A stretch of DNA of 64,000 nucleotides, taken from positions 62,001 through 126,000 of the forward strand of contig DXHU01000015.1 of the NCBI GenBank assembly GCA_019113245.1, given 5' to 3'. Under the pieces are notes generated by a model, which saw nothing but the letters and a program-made list of their open reading frames with translations, was not told the origin of the DNA and did not search any database. Source of the DNA: Candidatus Ornithospirochaeta avicola (GTDB lineage Bacteria > Spirochaetota > Spirochaetia > Sphaerochaetales > Sphaerochaetaceae). The translations under genes and the position numbers were made by a program. Below, piece after piece: positions 41,581 through 50,699 of the stretch (positions are counted from its first letter, which is position 1; each line of letters opens with the position of its first letter).

Positions 41581-43383
41581 TCACTGTTTTTTTGCCATTA
41601 CAGCATCATCGGCGCGCAGAACAAGACTTCTCTGCCAGGAAAGAAGCCTGTCATGGAGAGCCTTGTTGTCACCCTTCACATCCGCCATTACTCTCATAAC
41701 AGGCTCCGTCTTTGACTTGCTCAGCCAGATATATGCGACAAAATTTCCATCACTGTCACTGAATATCACCTTATAACCTCCAGTTGACGGATGGTTCCTG
41801 AACTCAGGCCCAAGACCTATCTGCTCCTTTATTCCTTCAATCTGATGGACCTCGTACTGTGCAATACCGTCCTTGAGATATGAATCAACCTCAGAAAGGA
41901 ATATTCTCTCATACTCGAGCTTGAGAGCATCGAAATCCGTGCTCTTTATTCTCATGACCGCATCCTTGCTGAAAGCAGGGGTTGTAGTAAAACGCGGAAG
42001 AGCATTTATGACATTCTCTATGGATACATGCTCACTGTCCTTGATGCCGAATTTAGAGCATATGAAGCTGTAAAGCCCGTCAATTGAATAGAGCTTTGCA
42101 ATGCTCATTATTGAGTTCATCGGATCGCGGACCTTTGCGGGGTGCGTGATGTTTCCTCCGTTGCTTCCTTCTCCGCATATATGTACCTGATAGCCTTCTT
42201 CGCTTCTGAGCTTCTCTGCAAGCGTAACAACATTGGCTTCTCCGACATCTGAGCGGAACACCTTTGCTCCAAGGCGGGATGCTATCTCATCGATTATATT
42301 GCTCGTCGGCCCGTTCACGGCAATTGCCGGCCTCTTATCTCCAGCCATGACCTGATGAGCAAGGTCTATCAGGGCAACAAGAGCAAAAACCTCCTGAGCA
42401 TTCAGTATGTCAGCCCTTCCCTCTGAATGTTTCATATAGACAAAGTTGCCTCTGTCTCCATCGTTGTCAGGAACATAGCCGAGAATATAATCGCTGTCCT
42501 TTTTATGGATCTCCTCAAGCGTTTTCCTGCAAAGTTCAAGATTCTCTCCCTCCGGGACAATGGCATGGGCAATCTGTCTTGGCTGAGCATTGACAGCCCA
42601 CACCTTGGCCCCCATCTTGTTAAGATAAGGAATATCTATACTTGCGCTTCTTGCTGACCCATTCATCTCTGCGACAATTCCAAAAGGAATCCTGAAAAGC
42701 TTGTGTGCTGTTGCAATGCGCAGCACGAACTGGCGGTAGTAATCGAAAGCCCTTATCTTATCATCATCATGCTTCATCAGGACCTCAGCATAGATATCTG
42801 GGTCTGCTTCGCTGATGACTTTTATCGCATGAGAAACAACATCATCCCTGTTCACCTTCTCAAGGAACATGGGAATTATCTTGTCAATGATGCTTTTGTT
42901 GTAAACTCCACCATCTACTCCGAACTTGAATCCATTATGGCCTATCGGGTTATGGCTTGCGGAAATATAGAAGAAACCGTCAAAGCCAGCATTTGAATAT
43001 GCCATAATCTCCGGTGCCGCGGCAAAAAAGAGATGAGTAACATCACAGCCGAGGGACAAAAGAGTCCTGACAGCCACATCGCATAAAACCTGCCCTGTCG
43101 GTCGTGCATCGACTCCGATTAAAATTCTCGGACGAGGAACTCCAAGATACTCGATGAATGTCTCTGTGACGGCCTCTGTGATGACAAGGTCTTCAATCCT
43201 GACCTTTTTCGTATCATCCTCATCTTCTTTGCTCTCTGCAAAGACAGCACGCCATCCTGAGGCTGAAAGAATATAGCCATCAAGAGATTTAAGAACATCT
43301 TCCTTTGTGCATGTAAGGCCCTTTACAGGGTTGATTGTCGGATCTGCTATTGTAAAACCTGTGGTTCTGTCGAAATATTTCAT
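41581..43383 (-). CDS. Phosphoglucomutase/phosphomannomutase family enzyme
   Basis: 600 residues. The four alpha-D-phosphohexomutase motifs are present: active serine ISASHNPIGHNGFKFG, metal loop PDNDGDRGNF, sugar loop GEGSNGG, and phosphate loop TEPVMRVMAD. Whether it prefers glucose- or mannose-phosphate cannot be told. TAGAAT ends seven bases before the ATG, so it is likely leaderless. Small RNA C is encoded just downstream on the same strand, with its own promoter. Confidence 0.9.
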   Translation of the reverse strand: MKYFDRTTGFTIADPTINPVKGLTCTKEDVLKSLDGYILSASGWRAVFAESKEDEDDTKKVRIEDLVITEAVTETFIEYLGVPRPRILIGVDARPTGQVLCDVAVRTLLSLGCDVTHLFFAAAPEIMAYSNAGFDGFFYISASHNPIGHNGFKFGVDGGVYNKSIIDKIIPMFLEKVNRDDVVSHAIKVISEADPDIYAEVLMKHDDDKIRAFDYYRQFVLRIATAHKLFRIPFGIVAEMNGSARSASIDIPYLNKMGAKVWAVNAQPRQIAHAIVPEGENLELCRKTLEEIHKKDSDYILGYVPDNDGDRGNFVYMKHSEGRADILNAQEVFALVALIDLAHQVMAGDKRPAIAVNGPTSNIIDEIASRLGAKVFRSDVGEANVVTLAEKLRSEEGYQVHICGEGSNGGNITHPAKVRDPMNSIMSIAKLYSIDGLYSFICSKFGIKDSEHVSIENVINALPRFTTTPAFSKDAVMRIKSTDFDALKLEYERIFLSEVDSYLKDGIAQYEVHQIEGIKEQIGLGPEFRNHPSTGGYKVIFSDSDGNFVAYIWLSKSKTEPVMRVMADVKGDNKALHDRLLSWQRSLVLRADDAVMAKKQ

Positions 43384-43476
43384 AGCTTTAATTCTACCAC
43401 AAAAAAAAGAGGTTTATAGGCAAATTCCTGCATTGTTTATGTTTTTTTCAGCGAGAGAATGTCTTAATATTGTTCT

Positions 43477-44250
43477 ATGGACTTCATATCACTTGAGAAT
43501 GCAACAGTACGCCGGGAAGGCAAAATCATCCTTGATAATGTGAGCTTTAAAAGCAAAGAAGGCGAACATATTGCCATAATAGGACCGAACGGCGCGGGGA
43601 AAAGCACTCTGATTAACGTTCTCTACCGCTCTGTTTATCCGCTGAAGAAAGATGATTACCGCAATGTCATTCTAGGCTCTGAGCGCTGGATTACAAGCGA
43701 GCTCAGAAAAAGAGTATCCCTTGTAAGCCAGACAGAAGCGGATTTCATAAACACAGGATACAAAGCAATTGATATTGTCTGCTCCGCCCTCTACTCCTCT
43801 CTTGGCTTTGATTTCCATCATGTTGTGAAGAAAGAGGACTACAGCAAAGCAGAACATGAACTTGAAAGAGTTGGCATGCTTGATAAAAAAAGCAGGCCTG
43901 TAAACACGCTCTCAAGCGGAGAATTGAAGAGAATCCTGCTTGCAAGGGCAAACATCACAAAGCCATCGCTACTTCTTCTTGATGAGGCAACAAGCGCACT
44001 CGATTTTCCTTCAAGAGCGGATTTCAGAGAGCTTGTACGCTCATACACAAAGGAAAGCACTGTTATAATGGTCACTCATGAACTGTCTGAAATCCTTCCA
44101 GAGGTCAAAAGAGTAATAGCTGTAAAGAATGGCCGGATTTTCCTGGATGGGAAAAAGGATGAGGTGCTTACTCAAAAGAACCTCAGCCTGCTTTATGAGA
44201 GAAAGGTGCATCTAGAAGAGGAAGACGGAATTTACTCAGCTTTCTGCTGA
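43477..44250 (+). CDS. Orphan ABC transporter ATP-binding protein
   Basis: 257 residues with one nucleotide-binding domain: Walker A IGPNGAGKSTL, signature LSSGELKRILLARA, Walker B LLLLDEATSAL and an H-loop in MVTHELSEI. It resembles iron-complex or ModF-like ATPases. No permease or binding protein is adjacent. TAATAT ends six bases before the ATG, so the mRNA is likely leaderless. Confidence 0.85.
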   Translation: MDFISLENATVRREGKIILDNVSFKSKEGEHIAIIGPNGAGKSTLINVLYRSVYPLKKDDYRNVILGSERWITSELRKRVSLVSQTEADFINTGYKAIDIVCSALYSSLGFDFHHVVKKEDYSKAEHELERVGMLDKKSRPVNTLSSGELKRILLARANITKPSLLLLDEATSALDFPSRADFRELVRSYTKESTVIMVTHELSEILPEVKRVIAVKNGRIFLDGKKDEVLTQKNLSLLYERKVHLEEEDGIYSAFC

Positions 44251-44306
44251 TATTTTCCTTTCTTTAAGAATCATCTCATTTTATAATTTACTCAAAGGAG
44301 ACAATA

Positions 44307-44858
44307 ATGAGATGCAATATCATATTCCACTCAATTGGAGGGAACATTTATCTTATAGCAAGATCATTTAAGGAAGCGCTTGCTCTAGAAGGTGTCGATA
44401 CAAGACTTTACAGGATTCTTGACAGCGATCTGCACGTGCTTGCCGCAGACAGGAACGATGTAAATGAATACTACGAGGAAATTGAAGAACTGCCAGTTGC
44501 AAACAACGAGAAACTGAGAAGCGCTGACCTCATTATGTTCGGACTCCCTTCCCGTTTCGGCATGCCGAGTGCAGAGTTCAAGACCTTCCTTGACAATACT
44601 ACAGATCTCTTTGAGAGCAGGGAGCTTGAAGGAAAGCTCTATTATTCATTTGCCACAAGCACATACAGCCATAAAGACGCTCTGGATGCAATAGAAGCTA
44701 CAGACAGCTGGGCTGCCATGATGGGCCTTTATGCCGTGGATTTTCCTCAGTATACCCATAAAGACGGTCTGATGATGCCAAGCCGCCCGGGCCAGGAGCT
44801 TGAGGAGGTAGCAAAACGCTTTGCCTCCACAGCCGCAAGCCTACTTAAAGAATCTTGA
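44307..44858 (+). CDS. Flavodoxin-fold NAD(P)H/FMN protein
   Basis: 183 residues. IIFHSIGGNIYLIARSFKEAL provides the FMN phosphate loop. ADLIMFGLPSRFGMPSAEFKTFLDNT resembles WrbA/flavodoxin-like reductases. AAAGGAG precedes the ATG at proper spacing and TATAAT lies upstream. Its end overlaps the convergent ParB-like gene by 18 bases. Confidence 0.82.
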   Translation: MRCNIIFHSIGGNIYLIARSFKEALALEGVDTRLYRILDSDLHVLAADRNDVNEYYEEIEELPVANNEKLRSADLIMFGLPSRFGMPSAEFKTFLDNTTDLFESRELEGKLYYSFATSTYSHKDALDAIEATDSWAAMMGLYAVDFPQYTHKDGLMMPSRPGQELEEVAKRFASTAASLLKES

Positions 44859-45731
44859 GAAGAAATACGAGATATGTCGTCTGACCACTCCGTGTCTGGA
44901 CCTCTTCCTCATTATATGTGCAGCCTCATCGACTGACACGGAGTTGTCTTTCCTGTTTCTTTTCAAATCGTCCCAGAGCCTTACAAGCCACAGATACATA
45001 TCTCCTTTCGTATGCCCCGGAAAGAGAGCAAGGATATGATGCTCTGTAATCTCGTCAACGATAACCTTATAGACATTCTTGTACCACGAAACAGCCGCCT
45101 GCTCAAAGGAGATTTCCTTGCTCACATTCTGGTTTATGTAATATTTATGCACAAGGATATGGCTTACCATCTCTGGATAAGCTCCAGGACTTGTGAAGTA
45201 TATCTCGCTCATTGGAAGGAATGTAGGCTTGTACTGCTTTATGAACTCATCACGTTCATACGCAACCAGGCGCTTCTTCAATGCCTTCATCGTCAGCCCT
45301 TCCTCAAGCTCTATCTGCGAGTCCAGCTCTACGACCTCTGCATCGATAAACTCAACGCCCTGCGCTTTTGCGACGCTGACACGGTGATTCCCGTCTCTAA
45401 CAAAATAATAGCCCCCAATTGAGAAAACAGAAATGGGAGGGAGGATCACATCGCTCAGTCTTGCCCTGTCCACACTCTCCCACCTGTTTCTAAGCATCTC
45501 GCGCTTGGGATAGAAAGCTGCTGAAAAATCATGATAGCGGCCTTCGCTCCCGATTATTTTCTCAACAGGAATGGTCTGCATTCCCTTGTATGTCTCACTT
45601 TTGGGCTTTATTATGCTTGTGACCTCATAAAATGAGAGCAGATCAGGGTTTTTCCTGGTAATTGCATAAAACAGACTCTGAAGTTTTGCCTTCTTCTTTG
45701 CTTTTGAAAAATCTTCCTGTGCAATATCCAT
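44841..45731 (-). CDS. ParB-like-domain protein of unknown function
   Basis: 296 residues. The central part, LPPISVFSIGGYYFVRDGNHRVSVAKAQGVEFIDAEVVEL, matches the ParB/sulfiredoxin nuclease-like motif (RDGNHRVSVAKxxG). The helical C-terminus has no helix-turn-helix that I recognise, so it is not a partition protein. It is the last gene of the five-gene pnp operon. Role unknown. Confidence 0.65.
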   Translation of the reverse strand: MDIAQEDFSKAKKKAKLQSLFYAITRKNPDLLSFYEVTSIIKPKSETYKGMQTIPVEKIIGSEGRYHDFSAAFYPKREMLRNRWESVDRARLSDVILPPISVFSIGGYYFVRDGNHRVSVAKAQGVEFIDAEVVELDSQIELEEGLTMKALKKRLVAYERDEFIKQYKPTFLPMSEIYFTSPGAYPEMVSHILVHKYYINQNVSKEISFEQAAVSWYKNVYKVIVDEITEHHILALFPGHTKGDMYLWLVRLWDDLKRNRKDNSVSVDEAAHIMRKRSRHGVVRRHISYFFSRFFK

Positions 45732-45735
45732 ATGC

Positions 45736-46410
45736 TCACCTTTCTATTTCCAGAATGTAGTTCTTATATACATTGATTACTGTCGTATCCTCATATTTCG
45801 TTTCTCTTCTGTCATTCATGTCTATCAGATGCACATGACCGTGCAGAAGATAGCTGGGTCTGACCTTTTCCATAAAGCGCAGAAAAGACGAGAATCCTTT
45901 GTGACAGAGATCCTCTCCATCTCCGATTTTATAGGGCGGAGCATGAGTTATGAGGATATCAAGATAGCGTCCATATCTTATCTTGTTGTAAATCAGGCGC
46001 GGAACCATTTTGATCATACGGGCTCTCATCTGGCTTTCAGTGTACTGGCTGTCCCCGCCGTTATAATGCATCGATCCTCCCAGTCCACCGATGAGAAGAT
46101 CATATTTTTTCAGATAAATAATCTTTCCATCTAAGAAGAACCCGTCATACGTTACAGGACTCTGATAAGCAAACATATTGCCTACTGTGGTCCTTCCCTT
46201 CATCTGAGCCCTGAAGCCCTCAAGATTGTGATTGCCATAAACGTAATAGACATCCTTCTTTAAAATTGTCTGGATATAGTCATAATATCTCAAGGGCAGA
46301 TCACCAGCAGAGATAACGAAGTCGATATCTGCATATCTGACCGGTGCATTTGTGGAATAAATAAGGGCATCGGTTGCATCAGAGATGCACAGAATCTTGA
46401 TTTTGCTCAT
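45736..46410 (-). CDS. Calcineurin-like metallophosphoesterase
   Basis: 224 residues. Metal-binding motifs are in order: ISDATDAL (variant of DxH), VISAGDLPLRYYDYI (GD), VYGNHNLEG (GNH), THAPPYKIGDG and HGHVHLID (GHxH). The first motif lacks the usual histidine (SDATD), so one metal site may be altered. It overlaps the SDR gene by four bases. Confidence 0.85.
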   Translation of the reverse strand: MSKIKILCISDATDALIYSTNAPVRYADIDFVISAGDLPLRYYDYIQTILKKDVYYVYGNHNLEGFRAQMKGRTTVGNMFAYQSPVTYDGFFLDGKIIYLKKYDLLIGGLGGSMHYNGGDSQYTESQMRARMIKMVPRLIYNKIRYGRYLDILITHAPPYKIGDGEDLCHKGFSSFLRFMEKVRPSYLLHGHVHLIDMNDRRETKYEDTTVINVYKNYILEIER

Positions 46411-47063
46411 AGAAGGCTATAACCATTATCTATTATAATGCTCTGACCGTAAATACCCTGACTTACTGCAAGAAAATATACAAGATTTGCAATCTCTTCA
46501 GCTTCCATCATCTGCTTTCTGACCGAGTGGGAAGAGAAAAACTTCTCAAGCTCCGTACCCTCAAGACGTGGTGCTCTTATGAGTCCCGGGCAAACAGCAT
46601 TGACACGTAGCCCTGTCTCTGAAGCAAGGCTTTTTGTGAAAGAGGATACAAATCCTTTTGAGCCGTCATAATGGCTGGTAAGTCCGAATCCGGGATGCAT
46701 TGCATTCATGCTCGATATGTTCACAATGGAGCCATTGCTTTTCTTCAATAAGGGAAGCATCTTTTCTGTAACATGATACAGTCCTTTTATGTTGACATCT
46801 ATCACAGAATCAAAATCTTCTGCGCTGAGGCTTCCAGTCTTTCCCTCTGTAAATATACCGGCATTGTTTACAAGAACATCGCACTCTTCAATCTCATCAA
46901 GAACAGAGTAATCAGGGCATGAGAAATCTAGAGGAAGAATTTTTCCGTATTCAAAAGCCCTTTCTTTCCTGCTCGTTCCGTAAATTTTAAAACCGTGTTC
47001 ATGGAACACCCTTGCTATCTCAAGTCCAAGATTAGAAAGTGCGCCTGTAATAAGAACTTTCAT
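46407..47063 (-). CDS. Short-chain dehydrogenase/reductase
   Basis: 218 residues. The cofactor loop is TGALSNLGLEIA, followed by LVNNAGIF (NNAG), the catalytic Ser in IVNISSMNA and YDGSKGF (YxxxK). Cytoplasmic NAD(P)-dependent oxidoreductase of unknown substrate. It overlaps both neighbours by four bases. Confidence 0.9.
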   Translation of the reverse strand: MKVLITGALSNLGLEIARVFHEHGFKIYGTSRKERAFEYGKILPLDFSCPDYSVLDEIEECDVLVNNAGIFTEGKTGSLSAEDFDSVIDVNIKGLYHVTEKMLPLLKKSNGSIVNISSMNAMHPGFGLTSHYDGSKGFVSSFTKSLASETGLRVNAVCPGLIRAPRLEGTELEKFFSSHSVRKQMMEAEEIANLVYFLAVSQGIYGQSIIIDNGYSLL

Positions 47064-47476
47064 AACAGCTCTTCTGCCTCCGGATGAGATAACAAGAACA
47101 AAGAAGACGGCGTGATATAATCGCTGTCCTTGTAGCGCGGGGACATGACTGTGGAAAAGAGAGCATAATCTCCATCAAGTAGCCGTGTTGCCTGAAAACA
47201 ATTCTTCCTGACAAGCGAGAATCTGCTGTCCTTTCCCAGCACCCTTACACTTCTTTCTCCGTTTTCATAAATGACCTGCTCAGCATTTCCTCCTTCAAGG
47301 AAGAACCAGATTTCATCATTTTCAAGTGCGTGAAGGGAAGAAAAAGAATTTTTAGTAATCAGATAGAAAATGCATCCTGCGTCATTTCCAAACGCTGAGA
47401 GGAAGGAAAAATATCCTCCCTCTTTTTCAAGCGGAACAAGAGAATACCTTTTTATTATCTCTTCTAACCTTACCAT
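47060..47476 (-). CDS. DUF985/cupin_5-like protein
   Basis: 138 residues: VRLEEIIKRYSLVPLEKEGGYF, IFYLITKNSFSSLHALENDEIWFFLEGG and the closing LLSHPEAEELL match the cupin_5 (DUF985) pattern. These small cupins may bind sugars or a metal. It overlaps pnp by seven bases. Confidence 0.82.
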   Translation of the reverse strand: MVRLEEIIKRYSLVPLEKEGGYFSFLSAFGNDAGCIFYLITKNSFSSLHALENDEIWFFLEGGNAEQVIYENGERSVRVLGKDSRFSLVRKNCFQATRLLDGDYALFSTVMSPRYKDSDYITPSSLFLLSHPEAEELL

Positions 47477-48291
47477 CTTCTGACAACTTCCTTAACAAGA
47501 GCCTGAAAACTGTCCTTGACCCTTTCTCCAGTCTCCAGAACCTCTTCATGATTGAGCTTTCTGTCAAGAATTCCGCTTGCCATATTTGTCAGGCAGCTGA
47601 ATGCGAGCGTCCTCATTCCCATATGGGATGCCGCGATTGCTTCAGGGACAGTGGACATTCCGACTGCATCTGCACCGAGAATTCTGGCAAGGCGCACTTC
47701 TGCCGGAGTCTCGAAAGAAGGTCCTGTGAAAAGCATGTAGACTCCCTCTCTCAGTGTTATTCCCTTTTCTCTTGCAACATCCCTTGCAAGGGCACAGAGG
47801 CTCTTGTCATATGCTGTGCTCATATCGAAGAATCTGGGCCCGAGCTCATCCATATTCTCTCCTCTGCACGGATTGTCGCTGGCAAGCTTGATATGGTCTG
47901 TTATGAGCATCAGATCTCCTGCATTCCAGCTGGCGTTGACGCATCCGGCTGCATTTGTCAGGAGAAGATTCTCTATGCCAAGCACTTTGAATGTACGGAT
48001 TGGGTAAACAACTTCTCTCATCATATAGCCCTCATATGTATGGAAGCGGCCCTGCATTGCGACAATATCCTTTCCTCCAAGCTTTCCAAACACAAGCCTG
48101 CCCTTGTGTCCTGGAACAGTGGAAACAGGAAAGCGCGGTATTTTCTTGTATTCAAGCACTACAGGATTCTCAATCTCATCAGCAAGCTCTCCAAGACCTG
48201 AACCAAGAACTATTGCTATCTCCGGCTTGAATGAGCCAATCTGGCTTTTGATGTATTGAGCACTCTCCTTTATTTTCTCAAGTTCTGTCAT
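47470..48291 (-). CDS. punA: Purine nucleoside phosphorylase (trimeric type)
   Basis: 273 residues. Signatures are IVLGSGLGELADEI (phosphate loop), FPVSTVPGHKGRLVFGKLGG, LLTNAAGCVN and TGPSFETPAEVRLARILGADAVGMSTVPE. It splits inosine or guanosine with phosphate, working with add and the BMP-type nucleoside importer. AGGAGA precedes the ATG. The upstream 222 bases (48292-48513) hold a CTGCCGG/CCGGCAG inverted repeat and no supported gene. Confidence 0.95.
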   Translation of the reverse strand: MTELEKIKESAQYIKSQIGSFKPEIAIVLGSGLGELADEIENPVVLEYKKIPRFPVSTVPGHKGRLVFGKLGGKDIVAMQGRFHTYEGYMMREVVYPIRTFKVLGIENLLLTNAAGCVNASWNAGDLMLITDHIKLASDNPCRGENMDELGPRFFDMSTAYDKSLCALARDVAREKGITLREGVYMLFTGPSFETPAEVRLARILGADAVGMSTVPEAIAASHMGMRTLAFSCLTNMASGILDRKLNHEEVLETGERVKDSFQALVKEVVRRW

Positions 48292-48513
48292 TTTTTTTCT
48301 CCTTTTTCTTTCTTATTTATTTCAGATGCAGAATATATTAAGATCAGGCATCATACCCAGACAAAAAATTAAACAGGAGCAAGAGTTCCTCTTTATATTA
48401 AGAACTCTTCAGACCTGAAAGAAATGGAGGAAAAGAGTATTTCTTCTTTCCCGTCCAGAAAAGAAACAGCACTGCCGGAATCAGGATAAAACCGGCAGAT
48501 ACATCTTATACAT

Positions 48514-49464
48514 CTAGAAAGGCTCTCCAGATGCAAGAGGAGCAGCACTCTTCTTGCTTGATACAACAAGTGCAATCAAAGTTGCCACATAAGGGAATAT
48601 GCCAAGATAGCCTGTGGGGATTCCCTGGAATACAGGAATGACTCTTCCCATGTTTGCAATCGTCATACAGATTCCGAAGAAGAATGTGGATGCAAGGATT
48701 CCAAGCGGTTTCCACTGTCCAAAAATAAGAGCGGCAATTGCCAGAAATCCCAGTCCGTTGATTCCGCTTGTTGAGTTGTATTCTCCAGCATAGGTGGCAA
48801 GTATGCATGCCCCTCCAAGACCGGAAAGAAGTCCGGAAAGAAGAACTCCGACATAACGCATCCTGTGTACGTTTATTCCGGCAGAGGCAACAGCTGACGG
48901 GTGCTCTCCGCAGGCTCTCAGCCTGAGACCGAAGCTTGTCTTGTAAAGAAGGAAGTAGCTTAAAGCCCAGATTACAAGGCAGATCCATGTTGTCCAGTAT
49001 GTCCTTGTAAAAAGAAGAGGACCGATTAAAGGAATCTTTGAAAGAACAGGTATGTCCTGACGGACGATACCGCGCAGCACTGTCACGTTTCCGCTTCCTG
49101 TTATTGTCTGGGCAAGGAAGAGCGTGAGTGCAGTTGCAAGCATGTTTATTGCTGTTCCTGATATAACCTGATTGCTCTTTAAATTGATTGCGGCAACAGC
49201 ATGCAGAACTGAAAGAAGAGCAGATGCACACATTGCGGCAAAGATTCCGATTACTATCGCGCCTGTGTAGCTGAAGCCTGCACTCTGCAAGATATAGATA
49301 ACTGTCGCAGAAGCAAAGCATCCTGTAAGCATCAGGCCTTCTATACAGAGGTTCGTTACACCGCTTCGCTCTGAATAAAGCCCTCCGAGAGCTCCCATCA
49401 GAAGAGGCATCGTATATGCGATTGCCGCAGGAATTATACTTGTTATTACAGACCAGACTTCCAT
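48514..49464 (-). CDS. Nucleoside ABC transporter permease 2
   Basis: 316 residues with about eight to ten hydrophobic segments and the conserved GALGGLYSERSGVTNLCIEGLMLTGCF and SFGLRLRACGEHPSAVASAGINV elements of BPD_transp_2 (RbsC/YufQ-like) permeases. Pairs with the next gene to form the membrane channel. The ATG overlaps the stop of permease 1. Confidence 0.92.
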   Translation of the reverse strand: MEVWSVITSIIPAAIAYTMPLLMGALGGLYSERSGVTNLCIEGLMLTGCFASATVIYILQSAGFSYTGAIVIGIFAAMCASALLSVLHAVAAINLKSNQVISGTAINMLATALTLFLAQTITGSGNVTVLRGIVRQDIPVLSKIPLIGPLLFTRTYWTTWICLVIWALSYFLLYKTSFGLRLRACGEHPSAVASAGINVHRMRYVGVLLSGLLSGLGGACILATYAGEYNSTSGINGLGFLAIAALIFGQWKPLGILASTFFFGICMTIANMGRVIPVFQGIPTGYLGIFPYVATLIALVVSSKKSAAPLASGEPF

Positions 49465-50699
49465 TACTTTGCCTCCTTCTTTTTCTTGTCTTTTTCTGCT
49501 TTCAAAAGCTTTTTGCCTTCTTTTATGAGATTATTTCTCTTATCTTTATCCAGCGTTGAGATGTCTATATCCTTTTTCCCCTGTTTTTCAAGGGCAAGAG
49601 CGATGGCATCCTCCTTCTTCTCATAGCTTTTCTTGAAGAGCATGTTCCAGAAGTTTGCAAGAATAACATTTGTTGCTGTGAAATAGATTATCGTTGCAAT
49701 GATTGTGTCTGCAATCTCTGTTGGAATTCCTGTTGCGGCAAGACTGCCTCTTCCCATCTTGAGAATGCCGAAGAATATTGCTGCAAAGAAGACACCGAGA
49801 GGAGAACAATTTCCGAGAAGGGCAACGGCAATACCGTCAAATCCTTCATTAGGCATCTTTCCCATCTCCATGATGTTCGAGTATCCGCAATAATATGTAA
49901 GACCTGCAAGGCCTGCAAGCGCACCCGCAACTGCCATGGATATCATGATGGCCCTGTTTACCTTGATTCCGGCATACTCGGCACAGAACCTGTTTGATCC
50001 GACAGCCTTCAGCCTGAAGCCGAGCGTTGTCTTTGTAAGTATGAACCAAATCACCACGCATGCTATTATGGCTATGAGAAAGCCATAATTGAGCGTGGAG
50101 AACTTTGTCAGATCGGTTATCCAGTCCGCTCTCAGCGTATGTGCAGTCTCAATAGGCTTTGACTTCACGACAATCGTCGGATCCACGATAAAGCGCTGGA
50201 TCCAGTCGTATACCAGCCAGTATGCAGTCCAGTTGAGCATGATTGTCGATACGACTTCATGTACATTGAACTTGGCTTTCAGAAATCCTGATATGAAACC
50301 CCATAAGGCACCTACAAGAGCTGAAGCTGCTATTATGACAGCAAGATAAAGCGGCCTTGGCATTGATAGAGGAAGATAGTACGCAAGAATGCTGCCAGTT
50401 ATTCCTCCCATGAGCATCTGACCGGACGCTCCGATATTGAAAAGCCCTGTCTTGAATGCAAAGGCAACAGACAGACCGATGAGAATCAGCTGAGTTGACA
50501 TGCCAAGGGTGTTTCCTATTCTTCTCACGTTAGAAAGAGCGCCGAACAATATCTTGTCAAATCCTGTGACCGGATTCTTTCCAATAAGGAGTATCAAAAG
50601 TGCTCCTGCCACTACCCCGAGAAAGACAGCAGAAAGGCTTACAAGAAGAGGAGAAGCCTTTCTGGCCTCAAGCGGCCTGTTCATCATTTTCTTATTCAC
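49464..50699 (-). CDS. Nucleoside ABC transporter permease 1
   Basis: 411 residues, YufP-like permease: GLFNIGASGQMLMGGITGS and TLGFRLKAVGSNRFCAEYAGIKV. A lysine-rich, charged C-terminal tail of about 55 residues (ALALEKQGKKDIDIS ... AEKDKKKKEAK) is longer than usual and probably cytoplasmic. It overlaps the ATPase gene by eight bases. Confidence 0.92.
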   Translation of the reverse strand: MNKKMMNRPLEARKASPLLVSLSAVFLGVVAGALLILLIGKNPVTGFDKILFGALSNVRRIGNTLGMSTQLILIGLSVAFAFKTGLFNIGASGQMLMGGITGSILAYYLPLSMPRPLYLAVIIAASALVGALWGFISGFLKAKFNVHEVVSTIMLNWTAYWLVYDWIQRFIVDPTIVVKSKPIETAHTLRADWITDLTKFSTLNYGFLIAIIACVVIWFILTKTTLGFRLKAVGSNRFCAEYAGIKVNRAIMISMAVAGALAGLAGLTYYCGYSNIMEMGKMPNEGFDGIAVALLGNCSPLGVFFAAIFFGILKMGRGSLAATGIPTEIADTIIATIIYFTATNVILANFWNMLFKKSYEKKEDAIALALEKQGKKDIDISTLDKDKRNNLIKEGKKLLKAEKDKKKKEAK

